Source: JASFEQ01 sp050122535 (GTDB lineage Bacteria; Desulfobacterota; DSM-4660; Desulfatiglandales; HGW-15). Taken from it: DNA of 22,402 bases. Location of the stretch: positions 1 to 22,402 of the forward strand of contig JASFIT010000018.1 of NCBI GenBank assembly GCA_050122535.1, given 5' to 3'. The position numbers and the translations under genes were made by a program. This document shows, piece by piece, positions 15,346-22,402 of the stretch; positions within the stretch are counted from its first letter, which is position 1; the number at the start of each line of letters is the position of its first letter. The notes below the pieces were generated by a model. That model was not told the origin of the DNA. It ran no database searches and saw only the letters and a list, made by a program, of their open reading frames with translations.

Positions 15346-16692
15346 ATGAGTGAAGACCAATCTATCCTCGAGGAAATGCAGAACCAAGCCCTTGAGATTT
15401 TTCAGGCGGCCCTCCGAGCCGTTGATCCCGTTGATGCTATTCTTCAGCACGTGAGGATGGAGGGTGAGAGCCTCCTGATCGGAGAAAGGCGCCTAGAGCT
15501 GAGAAATTTTGACAGGATATTGGTTGTGGGTGCAGGTAAGGCGGATGCACCCATGGCCCAGGCCGTTGAAGGCCTGTTGGGCGAGCGTGTCTCAGACGGC
15601 GTCATTGTGGTCAAAGATGGGCACGGACTTCCTCTCCAGCGCATCAGGGTTCACGAGGCAAGTCATCCGATTCCTGACGAACGGGGTCTTCGAGGCGCGG
15701 AAGAGATCCTTTCGCTGGTAAGAGATGCGGGCGAACGAGACCTGATCATCTGTCTGCTCTCTGGAGGGGGATCTGCGCTTCTGGTGGGCCCCGCTGAGGG
15801 GGTGAGCCTAAAAGACAAACAGAAGGTCACGCAGCGTCTGCTGGCCAGTGGGGCGAGCATACACGAGATTAACACGGTTCGTAAACACCTCTCTCGAGTC
15901 AAAGGTGGCGGCCTGGCACACGCTGCCCATCCCGCCAGACTGGTGAGCCTCATCCTCTCGGACGTGATAGGGGATGATCTGGATACGATCGCATCGGGTC
16001 CTACAGTCCCTGACTCAACAACCTTTCGCCAGGCAGAGCAAGTACTGAGAAGATATGAGATATGGGATCAGGCGCCAAAGCCTGTGAAGGCGTATATGGA
16101 AAAGGGAGTGAAGGGGGAAATTGAGGAGACCCCCAAACCAGGGGATCCATCTTTTCAAAGGGACACCTGGGAGCTTGTGGGGACCAATCTTCAGGCACTG
16201 AAAGCCGCGAGGAAAGAGGCGGAGCGCCTGGGTTATCAGCCTTTAGTCCTCTCGGGTATGATGGAGGGCGAGACGCGAGAAGTGGCCAAGGTCCATGCCG
16301 CCATTGCGAAAGAGGTTCTCAACTCGGACAATCCCATTGCAGCGCCTGCCTGTATTCTCTCCGGAGGAGAGACCACCGTGACGCTTCATGGCTCAGGGAA
16401 AGGGGGGCGGAATACAGAATTCGCCCTGGCGACAGCCCTCGCACTGGAAGGCGTGGAGAATGTGGTACTTTTGAGTGGGGGCACGGATGGAACAGACGGG
16501 CCCACAGATGCTGCGGGTGCAATAGCTCATGGGAGAACCGTTTCTCAAGCGCGAGATAAGGACCTTGATCCCATCGATTATCTTCGACGGAACGATTCCT
16601 ACACATTCTTTAGAATCTTGGATGATCTCGTCATCACAGGGCCCACCCGGACCAATGTGATGGACGTGTGTGTCACGCTGGTGCGGAGCTAG
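15346..16692 (+). CDS. glycerate 2-kinase, class II (GckA/TtuD, MOFRL family)
   Basis: Phosphorylates D-glycerate with ATP, in this family normally to 2-phosphoglycerate, which enters lower glycolysis. The 448-residue protein has the two-domain layout of the family: an N-terminal DUF4147 domain with VVGAGKADAPMA (61-71), CLLSGGGSALL (136-146), NTVRKHLSRVKGGGLA (176-191) and LSDVIGDDLDTIASGPTVPD (204-223), then a C-terminal MOFRL domain with ILSGGETTVTLHGSGKGGRN, SGGTDGTDGPTDAAGA and TGPTRTNVMD. The start ATG at 15346 has AAGGAG seven bases upstream. It is the last gene of the plus-strand carbon cluster and ends 37 bases from the convergent Slp gene. Serine-cycle, glyoxylate or photorespiration-like sources of glycerate are possible; none is encoded here. 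Confidence 0.93.
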   Translation: MSEDQSILEEMQNQALEIFQAALRAVDPVDAILQHVRMEGESLLIGERRLELRNFDRILVVGAGKADAPMAQAVEGLLGERVSDGVIVVKDGHGLPLQRIRVHEASHPIPDERGLRGAEEILSLVRDAGERDLIICLLSGGGSALLVGPAEGVSLKDKQKVTQRLLASGASIHEINTVRKHLSRVKGGGLAHAAHPARLVSLILSDVIGDDLDTIASGPTVPDSTTFRQAEQVLRRYEIWDQAPKPVKAYMEKGVKGEIEETPKPGDPSFQRDTWELVGTNLQALKAARKEAERLGYQPLVLSGMMEGETREVAKVHAAIAKEVLNSDNPIAAPACILSGGETTVTLHGSGKGGRNTEFALATALALEGVENVVLLSGGTDGTDGPTDAAGAIAHGRTVSQARDKDLDPIDYLRRNDSYTFFRILDDLVITGPTRTNVMDVCVTLVRS

Positions 16693-16729
16693 AAAATGGG
16701 TGGTGGTCTGGTCAGGCCAGGTTGATTAT

Positions 16730-17263
16730 CTAGTAACCATAGGGCCGTTGTTCGTACCAGCCGAACGGTCTGTTTGATTCCTCATCATAGGATAGGTATG
16801 AGGGCGAATCAAACATTGGCCAAAGATAGATTTGGCGGTACTCCAATTTGAGACAGGGTTTTGGACAGTTGACAGCCCCCTGGTCAATACGCCCGATGAC
16901 CTTTCCTGCCACAGTCGCTCTGCGGCCTTTCTCATACACTTCCGGTTCCAAATACCCATTGTATGAGAGGATGAATCCTCCCTCTGAACGACCGCGAAAG
17001 ACAGGCATCTCATCCCGTCCCAGTGGTGTCTGCAGCACGGTCATGTTCGCTATGCCCCCGATGTTCTTGGTCTCTATGATATACCCTCCTAAAATCACGG
17101 TCTTGCCCTTATATCTATCCATTTGCTGCGCAAGGGTCTTGAATGACACGCGTTCCGCCTCAGCTTTAATCTCTTCAGATATGACTTGACGGGAGGCACA
17201 AGACCAGAATCCGGCGCATGCAACAACCAAGAATATCAGTAACGGGATTCTCTTTACATTCAT
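16730..17263 (-). CDS. Slp-family outer-membrane lipoprotein
   Basis: A 177-residue secreted lipoprotein resembling the E. coli starvation-inducible protein Slp. The hydrophobic start NVKRIPLLIFLVVACAGFW is followed by SCAS. Cys16 (VVAC) and Cys22 (FWSC) are both possible lipidation sites; neither lipobox is ideal, and Cys16 fits the usual small residue at -1 with an aliphatic residue at -3. The Slp-like core is an OB-like beta domain: 'YKGKTVILGGYIIETKN', 'MTVLQTPLGRDEMPV', 'EGGFILSYNGYLEPEVYEKGRRATVAGKVIGRIDQ'. The last 30 residues are Tyr- and Pro-rich (PSYLSYDEESNRPFGWYEQRPYGY). ATG at 17263 has AGGAG six bases upstream. It is last in a minus-strand row with stress-related genes, consistent with a stress-induced envelope role, which is inferred. 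Confidence 0.85.
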   Translation of the reverse strand: MNVKRIPLLIFLVVACAGFWSCASRQVISEEIKAEAERVSFKTLAQQMDRYKGKTVILGGYIIETKNIGGIANMTVLQTPLGRDEMPVFRGRSEGGFILSYNGYLEPEVYEKGRRATVAGKVIGRIDQGAVNCPKPCLKLEYRQIYLWPMFDSPSYLSYDEESNRPFGWYEQRPYGY

Positions 17264-17317
17264 GCCTTTCTCCTGACTGATCCCATTGCGAATTGAAGCT
17301 TGCTCTGCATTTTCACC

Positions 17318-17323
17318 ATTATA
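17318..17323 (-). promoter_or_regulatory. candidate -10 element before the Slp gene
   Basis: A perfect TATAAT is read on the minus strand (17323-17318) in the 85-base AT-rich gap, 54 bases before the Slp ATG. The sequence about 17 bases farther upstream has no good -35 match, so an independent promoter is possible but not firmly supported. Confidence 0.3.
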
Positions 17324-17348
17324 TTCTAATAACCATATTAATCATGCT

Positions 17349-17672
17349 TTAGCGTTGTTCAACATCTCTCGCATTGAAAATTTCAGGCTGGTTTGTGGCG
17401 TAGTAATTAACTGGATTACCCTCCTCATCAACAACAAAAACATTAATCACATCACCGTCGCTGATTTCAGGGCTATCCTTTTTTGTGGATTCTGCAAGCT
17501 TCCAAGCCAATCGCCATGCAACAACGTCTGAATCTATAGGTTTTACTTCCTCGGGTGGTACATAGTCGGTTTTCAGCTCGGCGTTCTCCATCTTTTGAAA
17601 ATGGATTCTGAATCCTTTTCTTTTCTTGACCCAACCCTCATCAATGATTCTTATGGCTTCCTTTGTTTGCAT
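17349..17672 (-). CDS. small soluble protein, function unknown
   Basis: A 107-residue protein with no signal peptide, membrane helix, cysteine or lipobox. The ATG at 17672 has GAGGAG seven bases upstream, so it is very probably expressed. The N-terminal half is basic (GWVKKRKGFRIHFQK) and begins with a short helix TKEAIRIIDE. The middle is acidic and proline-rich (TDYVPPEEVKPIDSD), then comes a helix with VVAWRLAWKLAEST and a beta-like end (DVINVFVVDEEGNPVNYY). I do not recognise a family. It sits 45 bases downstream of the MscS gene and 85 bases before the Slp gene on the same strand, so it may be cotranscribed with either. Confidence 0.7.
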   Translation of the reverse strand: MQTKEAIRIIDEGWVKKRKGFRIHFQKMENAELKTDYVPPEEVKPIDSDVVAWRLAWKLAESTKKDSPEISDGDVINVFVVDEEGNPVNYYATNQPEIFNARDVEQR

Positions 17673-17717
17673 CTCTACTCTCCTCTGTCGCTTCTATCCC
17701 CTGCAACTCAAGCATAA

Positions 17718-18587
17718 CTACGTGGCCATTTCGGGGTCATTTGCATTTTGCTCCAAAATGGACATTGTCTCTTCGGATGCGTCTCGGGAGGTGTTCTGAT
17801 AATAAACATGCACATCCCGCTGCGGGTGGGCAATCATAATGCCCTCGGCATCGAAGCGCAATTTTATCTTTTCCAGCAACTCACATCGGGTTTTCCAGTA
17901 TTTTATGTTATCCACCCAGCAGCGCCCCCCAAGTTCCACACAGCCGTTGGTCAAATTTAGTACCCACACCGCAGGTCTCGGGTTAACCTTGACCCGCGGG
18001 TCCTCGACCATGACAGCTTCAAGTACCTGCTTTGCTTTCATCAGGTCTTGGTCGTACCGTATACCCACGTTCAGCTTGATCCGGCGGCTGGGTGTGAAAT
18101 GGTAGTTCAGAACGACATCTTTGATAATCATGTGATTAGGGACGAAGAACGTCTTTCCGTCGAAGGTTCTAAGGCGAGTATTGATTAGAGAAGTGCTTTC
18201 CACCTTTCCTAGGAGATCGCCCGCTTTGACCACCTGCCCCTCCTTGAAGGGAAGCGAGGGAAAGAGAGGCCGAAAAACAATGATCACCGCAATCGCGGCC
18301 AGGGTCAACGCTATTATGATGCGGCGGATGACAATGGTATCCATACCCACATGACGCAGCGATAAAGCGATCACATATACGATGATTAAGAGGGCAGCAA
18401 TATTGGCGATGGTGCCGACCGTGGACTCCTTGGGAATGAATTTTCGAAGAAGAATTTTAAAGTACCTGTGGAAGTATTTCGCTACGATCAGACCAGCCAC
18501 CAGAAAGGCCAAAGCCTGCAATAGATCCAGTCCATAAAGTTGTACGACCTCCTGAAATTTTTCTAACTCTAAGATATCCTGTTCCAT
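17718..18587 (-). CDS. MscS-type mechanosensitive channel
   Basis: A 289-residue inner-membrane channel of the small-conductance mechanosensitive family, normally a heptamer that releases solutes on osmotic downshock. Three hydrophobic helices (about 22-38, 56-78 and 86-106) precede the MscS beta domain: LPFKEGQVVKAGDLLGKVES, then NTRLRTFDGKTFFVPNHMII (136-155), the family's 'TRLRTxDG...VPN' signature. The alpha/beta C-terminal domain follows, with an acidic tail ending NDPEMAT. I chose ATG 18587 rather than the upstream in-frame ATG at 18683 because GGGGGAG (18600-18594) lies six bases before it and because the extension would be translated across a good promoter. The helix-3 region is poorer in Gly and Ala than E. 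coli MscS, so pore properties may differ. Confidence 0.9.
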   Translation of the reverse strand: MEQDILELEKFQEVVQLYGLDLLQALAFLVAGLIVAKYFHRYFKILLRKFIPKESTVGTIANIAALLIIVYVIALSLRHVGMDTIVIRRIIIALTLAAIAVIIVFRPLFPSLPFKEGQVVKAGDLLGKVESTSLINTRLRTFDGKTFFVPNHMIIKDVVLNYHFTPSRRIKLNVGIRYDQDLMKAKQVLEAVMVEDPRVKVNPRPAVWVLNLTNGCVELGGRCWVDNIKYWKTRCELLEKIKLRFDAEGIMIAHPQRDVHVYYQNTSRDASEETMSILEQNANDPEMAT

Positions 18588-18593
18588 TTTAGA

Positions 18594-18600
18594 CTCCCCC
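18594..18600 (-). promoter_or_regulatory. ribosome binding site that fixes the MscS-type channel start
   Basis: GGGGGAG on the minus strand lies six bases before ATG 18587. It argues against the longer form that would begin MYLPAFRLTY at 18683. Confidence 0.75.
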
Positions 18601-18633
18601 AGCATTAAATCATGGAATGGTTTTACGAGGATC

Positions 18634-18662
18634 AATAAATAAAAATTAGCCTCATATGTCAA
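18634..18662 (-). promoter_or_regulatory. sigma-70-like promoter for the MscS-type channel gene
   Basis: On the minus strand a perfect TTGACA (18662-18657) is followed after 17 bases by TTTATT (18639-18634; 4 of 6 matches to TATAAT). Transcription would begin near 18627, about 40 bases before the chosen start codon. The 134-base gap after the stress-protein gene has no clear terminator, so read-through is also possible. Confidence 0.5.
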
Positions 18663-18721
18663 ACGAAAAGCAGGCAAATACATGGTACGCCGCTCCTCAG
18701 AAGGTCGGGAGGCGAAGGGGC

Positions 18722-19663
18722 TTACTGAACGATCCAGACGGAGAGTCCGGCAGAGTGATGAAGAATTTTTTTGGTAACACTGCCGAATACGAAGGCCTTG
18801 AGGCCCGAGAGACCTCGCCGTCCCAAAACGATGGTTCCATATCCCCTGCTTCGAGCCTCTTTAAGAATATCGTCAGCGGGGCTTCGGCTTCCATCAACGA
18901 CTCTGCTCGTCACCTGTTCATCGGTGAATCCCGCCTCAAAAAGCATTTCTCTGGCCTTTTCCATGTATGGCGCGATCCGCTTTCCAGCCTTTTCTTTGTA
19001 AAGCCGCTGAATATCCGACGCGTCCTCCAGAACTTCCATGGGGACATATCGGGTCAAATGCCTCATGGTATGAAGAATGGTTATGTGGCAATCTGTTCCG
19101 GAAAGCATGAAACCGGCATGATCCACGGCCCTAAGGGCATTGTCAGAACTGTCTAGACAGACCAGTACTTTTCTTGAATCGACTGCGCCACTCACGATCC
19201 ATACGGGGCACTCGGTGCAATGCTCCACAAGGCTCTCCGAGACCCTGCCCATGAAAAAGGTTTCCAGATCGCTTTGGCCCCTCCGTGTGATGAGGACCGC
19301 ATCCACTATTTTCTGGTCTGCCCAGTTGCAGACATCTTGGGCGATTCCCTTCTCCTTTTTTCGAAAAATGGCCTCGATACGCTTTTCAGCAAAACCCTTA
19401 TCTATGAGCGTATTCTTGGCTTCTCTTAAAAGCCGCTCGGCCTTATTCACGAGTTTCTTATCTCCTGAGGCCATCTGGGCATAAGTCTCTTTATCGATGG
19501 TTTTGTCATCAATGAGAATGGGTGGGAAAGAGGGCATGATATAGATAAGATTCAGATTTAGATTATGTTCATGGCCGAACATTTGTTCAACATAATCCAA
19601 TGACTTCAGCGCATTTTTGGAGCCGTCTAAGGGTATTACTATCTTTTTGGTCAGTTCTTCCAC
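18722..19663 (-). CDS. universal stress protein with two UspA domains
   Basis: A 313-residue cytosolic protein made of two Usp domains in tandem (about 5-158 and 163-313), the form sometimes called UspE-like. The second domain carries the ATP-binding pattern G-x2-G-x9-G-S: G281, G284 and G294-S295 within LGRRGLSGLKAFVFGS. The first has ITRRGQSDLETFFMGR, where the first glycine is Thr126 and the last residue is Arg, so it is probably a degenerate, non-nucleotide-binding domain. Both end in the usual beta strand (CPVWIVS and LSVWIVQ). The start is GTG at 19663 with AGGAGG six bases upstream. It begins 36 bases after the multiheme cytochrome ends, implying cotranscription and perhaps a shared response to redox or starvation stress. 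Confidence 0.92.
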   Translation of the reverse strand: MEELTKKIVIPLDGSKNALKSLDYVEQMFGHEHNLNLNLIYIMPSFPPILIDDKTIDKETYAQMASGDKKLVNKAERLLREAKNTLIDKGFAEKRIEAIFRKKEKGIAQDVCNWADQKIVDAVLITRRGQSDLETFFMGRVSESLVEHCTECPVWIVSGAVDSRKVLVCLDSSDNALRAVDHAGFMLSGTDCHITILHTMRHLTRYVPMEVLEDASDIQRLYKEKAGKRIAPYMEKAREMLFEAGFTDEQVTSRVVDGSRSPADDILKEARSRGYGTIVLGRRGLSGLKAFVFGSVTKKILHHSAGLSVWIVQ

Positions 19664-19699
19664 GATTTTCCTCCTAGTAAATGTATTTTGGGAGTGCTT

Positions 19700-22021
19700 T
19701 TAGTTCTTGCCCTGCATTTCTCTGTTTATGAAACCGAGCAGATTACGCCCCAAAGGGCTGGAAGGATGCTCGGCTATCATCTGCTCGGCAATTGACTTCG
19801 CTTCCTGGTATCTCCCCCGTTTTACATAGAACTGGGCAAGGGCATTGAGGAAGTCCAGGTTGTCGGGCTCCAGCTCCAGGGCCCTCAACAGGGCTGTTTG
19901 GGCCTCCAAATCCTTATGCAGGAAGTCAAGGAGCAGGCCCAGGTTATAGTGGACGCGGGCTCGGTTCGGTAGTCCTCTAGCGGCCATAGAGAGGTAGAGG
20001 GAGGCTTCCTCATAATTCTTTCTCTCCGCGAGCAGCAACCCCAAGGAGTATTGCACTTCATGAAGCCGGGGCTGGGCTTGGACAACCTCACGCAGCAGCT
20101 GTTCAGCCTCGCTGTTTTTGCCCATCCGGTTATATACCATGGCCAGATTGACCTTGGCCGGATAGAACTGATCATCAATTCGAATGGCTGCCTTATAGGC
20201 TTTGACGGCCTTTTCCAGTTGCCCCAGATTCGTGTACATATTGCCCAGATTATGCTGGGAGGCTGGAAAATCGGCCGTGTATTCCATGGCCTGGCGGTAT
20301 TCGGTCAACACAACCTCATATCTCTTGGCCTGCTTGCCGCTGAGCTGTCCAGGTGAGAGAAGCGTCAGCTTATTGGCTGCCTCGATTCGGACGGCCTTTA
20401 CAGGATCATAAAGCAACGGAACAATGAGGCGAATGCGTTTTTGTGGAGGCAAGGCGTGCAAGTTACGGATCGCTGTCTGACGCATGAGTGGCTCCTCATC
20501 GGACAATGCGCGCTCGTAAGCCTTCGCAATCTCTTCTCCAGAATAGGATCCAAGGAGGAACAGGGCAGTAGCCCTGACAATCACGGGAAAAAGCCGGTCA
20601 TCTGAAAGCCGGATCAAATCTTTTTGGGCCTCGGGCAGGCCTTTGCGTCCTGCGTCGAGGGTGGTACCATAATGGGGTTTATATTTGGTCCCATACCATT
20701 TCGTCATGTATTCCACTGACCACTTGTTTTCTTTGTCTATGTGGCAACGGTTGCAAGCGTTCGGTGCGCCGGTTTTAATACTCAAATCCGGCCTTGGTAC
20801 CCTGAAGCTGTGATCCGGTCGGTAGTCAATACCCATGTAATAGCGCCCGGGCATGTGGCATTCCACGCACTCAGCACCCGTACCCACATCAAAAAGGATC
20901 TTGCCGTCAGCGGACTTTATGGGCTCTCCCTTCTCCCCTTTTTTCTTGTGGAAATGATGATCACGGGTATCATAGATATCCCCTCTGTGGCACTGGAGGC
21001 AAAGATCATTGCCCTCTTTGATGCGTTTTACACTGTGCACATCGTGGCAGTCAGCGCATCGCACATCGCGATCATGCATCTTGCTCTGGATAAATGAACC
21101 ATACACATAGACTTCCTCGAGAATCTGCCCGTCGGCAAAGTACATCCCCTCACTGAGCAGCTGAGGCACCCCATAATCCAACAGGATCTCTATGTCATGG
21201 GTGTTGTCACCAAATGACATGCGGCGGGAGTGACAGGGGGCGCAGAGCTCCACCTGCTGCCGGGAGTTCACGCCAGCCGTACGAACCACCAGTTCATAGT
21301 TGGCTGAGTGCGGGCGGCCCATGGCCGGAAGCTCCGCCCATTTCACATGCAGGGAACCAGGCCCGTGGCAGGCCTCACAGCCCACATCGATGTCCGACCA
21401 GGTGGTCTGATAGGTGTCTGTTTCCAGGTTGTAGCTTTTTTTGAGATTGGTGGAATGGCACTCCGCACACATGCCATTCCAGTTTTGAGCCGCGTTGGTC
21501 CAGTAGAGCCAGTCCTTTGGGTCCAGTGGGGCGTCCGGGTAGAGATGGTACCACTTCTTTTGTCGATCATCCCAGGCAATGGGAAGGCACTGAAGACGCC
21601 CGCCAGGAAACGGCACCAGATACTGTTGTAAGGGATAAAAGCCAAAAGTGTATGCAATTTCATAATCACCCATCTCACCCTTTGGGCCCTGGGTATGGAC
21701 ATAGAAGTTCCCGTCTTTTCGGTAGAAGCGGGAAACCACGTCGAAGTGCTCAAAGGTGGCGTTGTTGAAGTCGCCCAGTACGGTCTCAGGGGTTGCCAAA
21801 TCCATGGCCCTGTCATGGTGAGAATTTTTCCATTTCTCGTATTCCTGTTTGTGGCACGACTTGCAGTTTTTGCTGCCGACAAATGTGGCACCAGGCGTTG
21901 CTTCAGAAAGGTCTTTGGTGCGGCCGCTGTATTTTTCTTTCAAAAGATAAAGCGGCGGAGACAATGCGATAACCAGTGTGGCCACAATGCCTATGATTTT
22001 CCAGCGTGTCATGGGATTCAT
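19700..22021 (-). CDS. octaheme c-type cytochrome with HEAT-like and TPR repeats
   Basis: A large periplasmic or surface electron-transfer protein, 773 residues from ATG 22021 (numbers below count from the alternative TTG at 22036). An N-terminal hydrophobic segment (about 13-32) is a signal anchor or uncleaved signal. Eight CXXCH heme sites follow: CKSCH (58), CAECH (190), CEACH (220), CAPCH (265), CADCH (327), CLQCH (346), CVECH (390) and CNRCH (428). The spacing, with the widest gap after heme 1, suggests the c554/octaheme-reductase-like superfamily. Residues about 480-565 look like HEAT repeats (RATALFLLGSYSGEE, RQTAIRNLHALPP, VRIEAANKLTLL), and about 590-775 hold four to five TPR units. 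Substrate or partner is unknown. No Shine-Dalgarno is evident, so the start is uncertain by a few codons. Upstream is a repeat-filled gap; downstream is the stress protein. Confidence 0.9.
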   Translation of the reverse strand: MNPMTRWKIIGIVATLVIALSPPLYLLKEKYSGRTKDLSEATPGATFVGSKNCKSCHKQEYEKWKNSHHDRAMDLATPETVLGDFNNATFEHFDVVSRFYRKDGNFYVHTQGPKGEMGDYEIAYTFGFYPLQQYLVPFPGGRLQCLPIAWDDRQKKWYHLYPDAPLDPKDWLYWTNAAQNWNGMCAECHSTNLKKSYNLETDTYQTTWSDIDVGCEACHGPGSLHVKWAELPAMGRPHSANYELVVRTAGVNSRQQVELCAPCHSRRMSFGDNTHDIEILLDYGVPQLLSEGMYFADGQILEEVYVYGSFIQSKMHDRDVRCADCHDVHSVKRIKEGNDLCLQCHRGDIYDTRDHHFHKKKGEKGEPIKSADGKILFDVGTGAECVECHMPGRYYMGIDYRPDHSFRVPRPDLSIKTGAPNACNRCHIDKENKWSVEYMTKWYGTKYKPHYGTTLDAGRKGLPEAQKDLIRLSDDRLFPVIVRATALFLLGSYSGEEIAKAYERALSDEEPLMRQTAIRNLHALPPQKRIRLIVPLLYDPVKAVRIEAANKLTLLSPGQLSGKQAKRYEVVLTEYRQAMEYTADFPASQHNLGNMYTNLGQLEKAVKAYKAAIRIDDQFYPAKVNLAMVYNRMGKNSEAEQLLREVVQAQPRLHEVQYSLGLLLAERKNYEEASLYLSMAARGLPNRARVHYNLGLLLDFLHKDLEAQTALLRALELEPDNLDFLNALAQFYVKRGRYQEAKSIAEQMIAEHPSSPLGRNLLGFINREMQGKN

Positions 22022-22402
22022 GATTGAGGATACCAAATTAGCTTTTGATCTTTTGATTTCTATTTAATCTCGAACGATCGGCGTAATTGCAAAGATTCTG
22101 ATGCAGATTTCTGAACCATTAATCGTCATGCCCGCCCCGCATCGAGTGTGGGATAAACTCCGGCAGGCATCCAGGCTTTTGAACTACTTCGAGTTCACCT
22201 GGATTCCCGCTTTCGCGGGAATGACAAAAGAATGCCATTCTTCCCTGCCCTCTTGAATAGAGTTGCCCATGGGGACTAAACAGGGCCTGTCCTTGGGGAC
22301 AGGGCATCCTGGCGAAGGAGAGTAAATAAGGAATCTCCCCTTAGCGACCAATTTCCAGTCTAGGGTTTCAAGCATCTTTCGGGTAGACAACCTGTTCGGC
22401 TC
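22022..22402. other. right-edge region without a credible gene
   Basis: Besides the compound palindrome, this region contains a 15-base palindrome AAGAATG-C-CATTCTT (22228-22242), the 8-base palindrome CCCATGGG, and a hairpin CCTGTCC-TTGG-GGACAGG (22286-22303) without a T run. Reading frames here run through the repeats and have no start site with a Shine-Dalgarno. The promoter of the cytochrome gene should lie between 22022 and 22124, but no convincing -35/-10 pair was found. Confidence 0.55.
22125..22225. repeat. compound palindrome of the GTCATTCC/CTGGATTCC family
   Basis: Arm A (22125-22175) runs from GTCATGCCCGCC to GGCAGGCATCCAGG. Arm B (22198-22225) runs from CCTGGATTCCCGC through TTTC to GCGGGAATGAC. 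A 22-base AT-richer spacer divides them. The layout (two self-complementary arms in opposite orientation, similar spacer length) is the same as that of the element before pgm, though arm sequences differ in detail. It lies about 100 bases upstream of the cytochrome start. On the minus strand one frame of arm B reads VIPAKAGIQ, the familiar spurious peptide of this repeat family. Confidence 0.9.

Noticed and set aside
16700..16729. Bidirectional terminator between the convergent glycerate kinase and Slp genes
   Set aside because: Only a four-pair stem, CTGG/CCAG, is present and no T run follows in either direction.
18588..18683. N-terminal extension of the MscS-type protein (start at 18683)
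   Set aside because: It spans a TTGACA promoter and lacks a Shine-Dalgarno; GGGGGAG supports the start at 18587.
22184..22402. Minus-strand frames at the right edge, one containing VIPAKAGIQ and another CHSRESGNP
   Set aside because: These peptides are well-known spurious translations of the GTCATTCC/CTGGATTCC repeat. The part before the repeat (MLETLDWKLVAKGRF) has no recognisable family or start signal, though a gene tail cut off by the window edge cannot be fully excluded.

Overview
The window looks like a chromosomal segment from an anaerobic, roughly 50% GC Gram-negative bacterium, most likely a Desulfobacterota (delta-proteobacterial) lineage. The reasons are an octaheme c-type cytochrome, a lipoprotein-based RND pump, an MlaE-type permease and several dispersed palindromic repeats of the kind whose spurious translation reads VIPAKAGIQ. 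This placement is inference; no rRNA, tRNA or taxonomic marker is present. No phage, integrase, full insertion sequence or CRISPR array was seen.

Left block (1-7274, minus strand). The window opens inside an MlaE-type ABC permease with an N-terminal STAS-like domain. After a gene-free stretch of about 350 bases comes a tripartite RND efflux operon, transcribed right to left: membrane fusion lipoprotein (7274-6114), RND permease (6117-2953, overlapping by 4 bases) and outer-membrane factor lipoprotein (2920-1304). A potassium-channel-like protein (1281-613) follows 22 bases later. A 431-base gene-poor region separates this operon from the plus-strand genes.

Central block (7706-16692, plus strand). 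A small two-helix membrane protein is followed by five central carbon genes: phosphoglucomutase (pgm), phosphate acetyltransferase (pta), acetate kinase (ackA), glucose-6-phosphate isomerase (pgi) and a class II glycerate kinase. Together they interconvert G1P, G6P and F6P, feed glycerate into lower glycolysis, and make ATP plus acetate from acetyl-CoA. Four junctions around these genes hold four different repeat types: a nested palindrome of about 214 bp before pgm, a C5-6TTT/AAAG5-6 compound palindrome before ackA, a 120-bp element with perfect 29-bp inverted ends between ackA and pgi, and a GGAATAATGG direct repeat after pgi. Three of these repeats contribute functional sequence to a neighbouring gene: the Shine-Dalgarno of ackA, the last codons and stop of ackA, and the C-terminal tail of pgi.

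Right block (16730-22021, minus strand, convergent with the carbon genes). It holds an octaheme cytochrome fused to HEAT-like and TPR repeats, a tandem universal stress protein, a MscS-type channel, a small unrecognised soluble protein and a Slp-family lipoprotein. This reads as an envelope, stress and redox set. The last 380 bases hold another compound palindrome with the same layout as the one before pgm, and no credible gene.

No complete new multi-gene system was identified. The strongest unusual signal is the 13428-13547 element, whose ends encode TAA in all three frames reading inward and which has become part of ackA.
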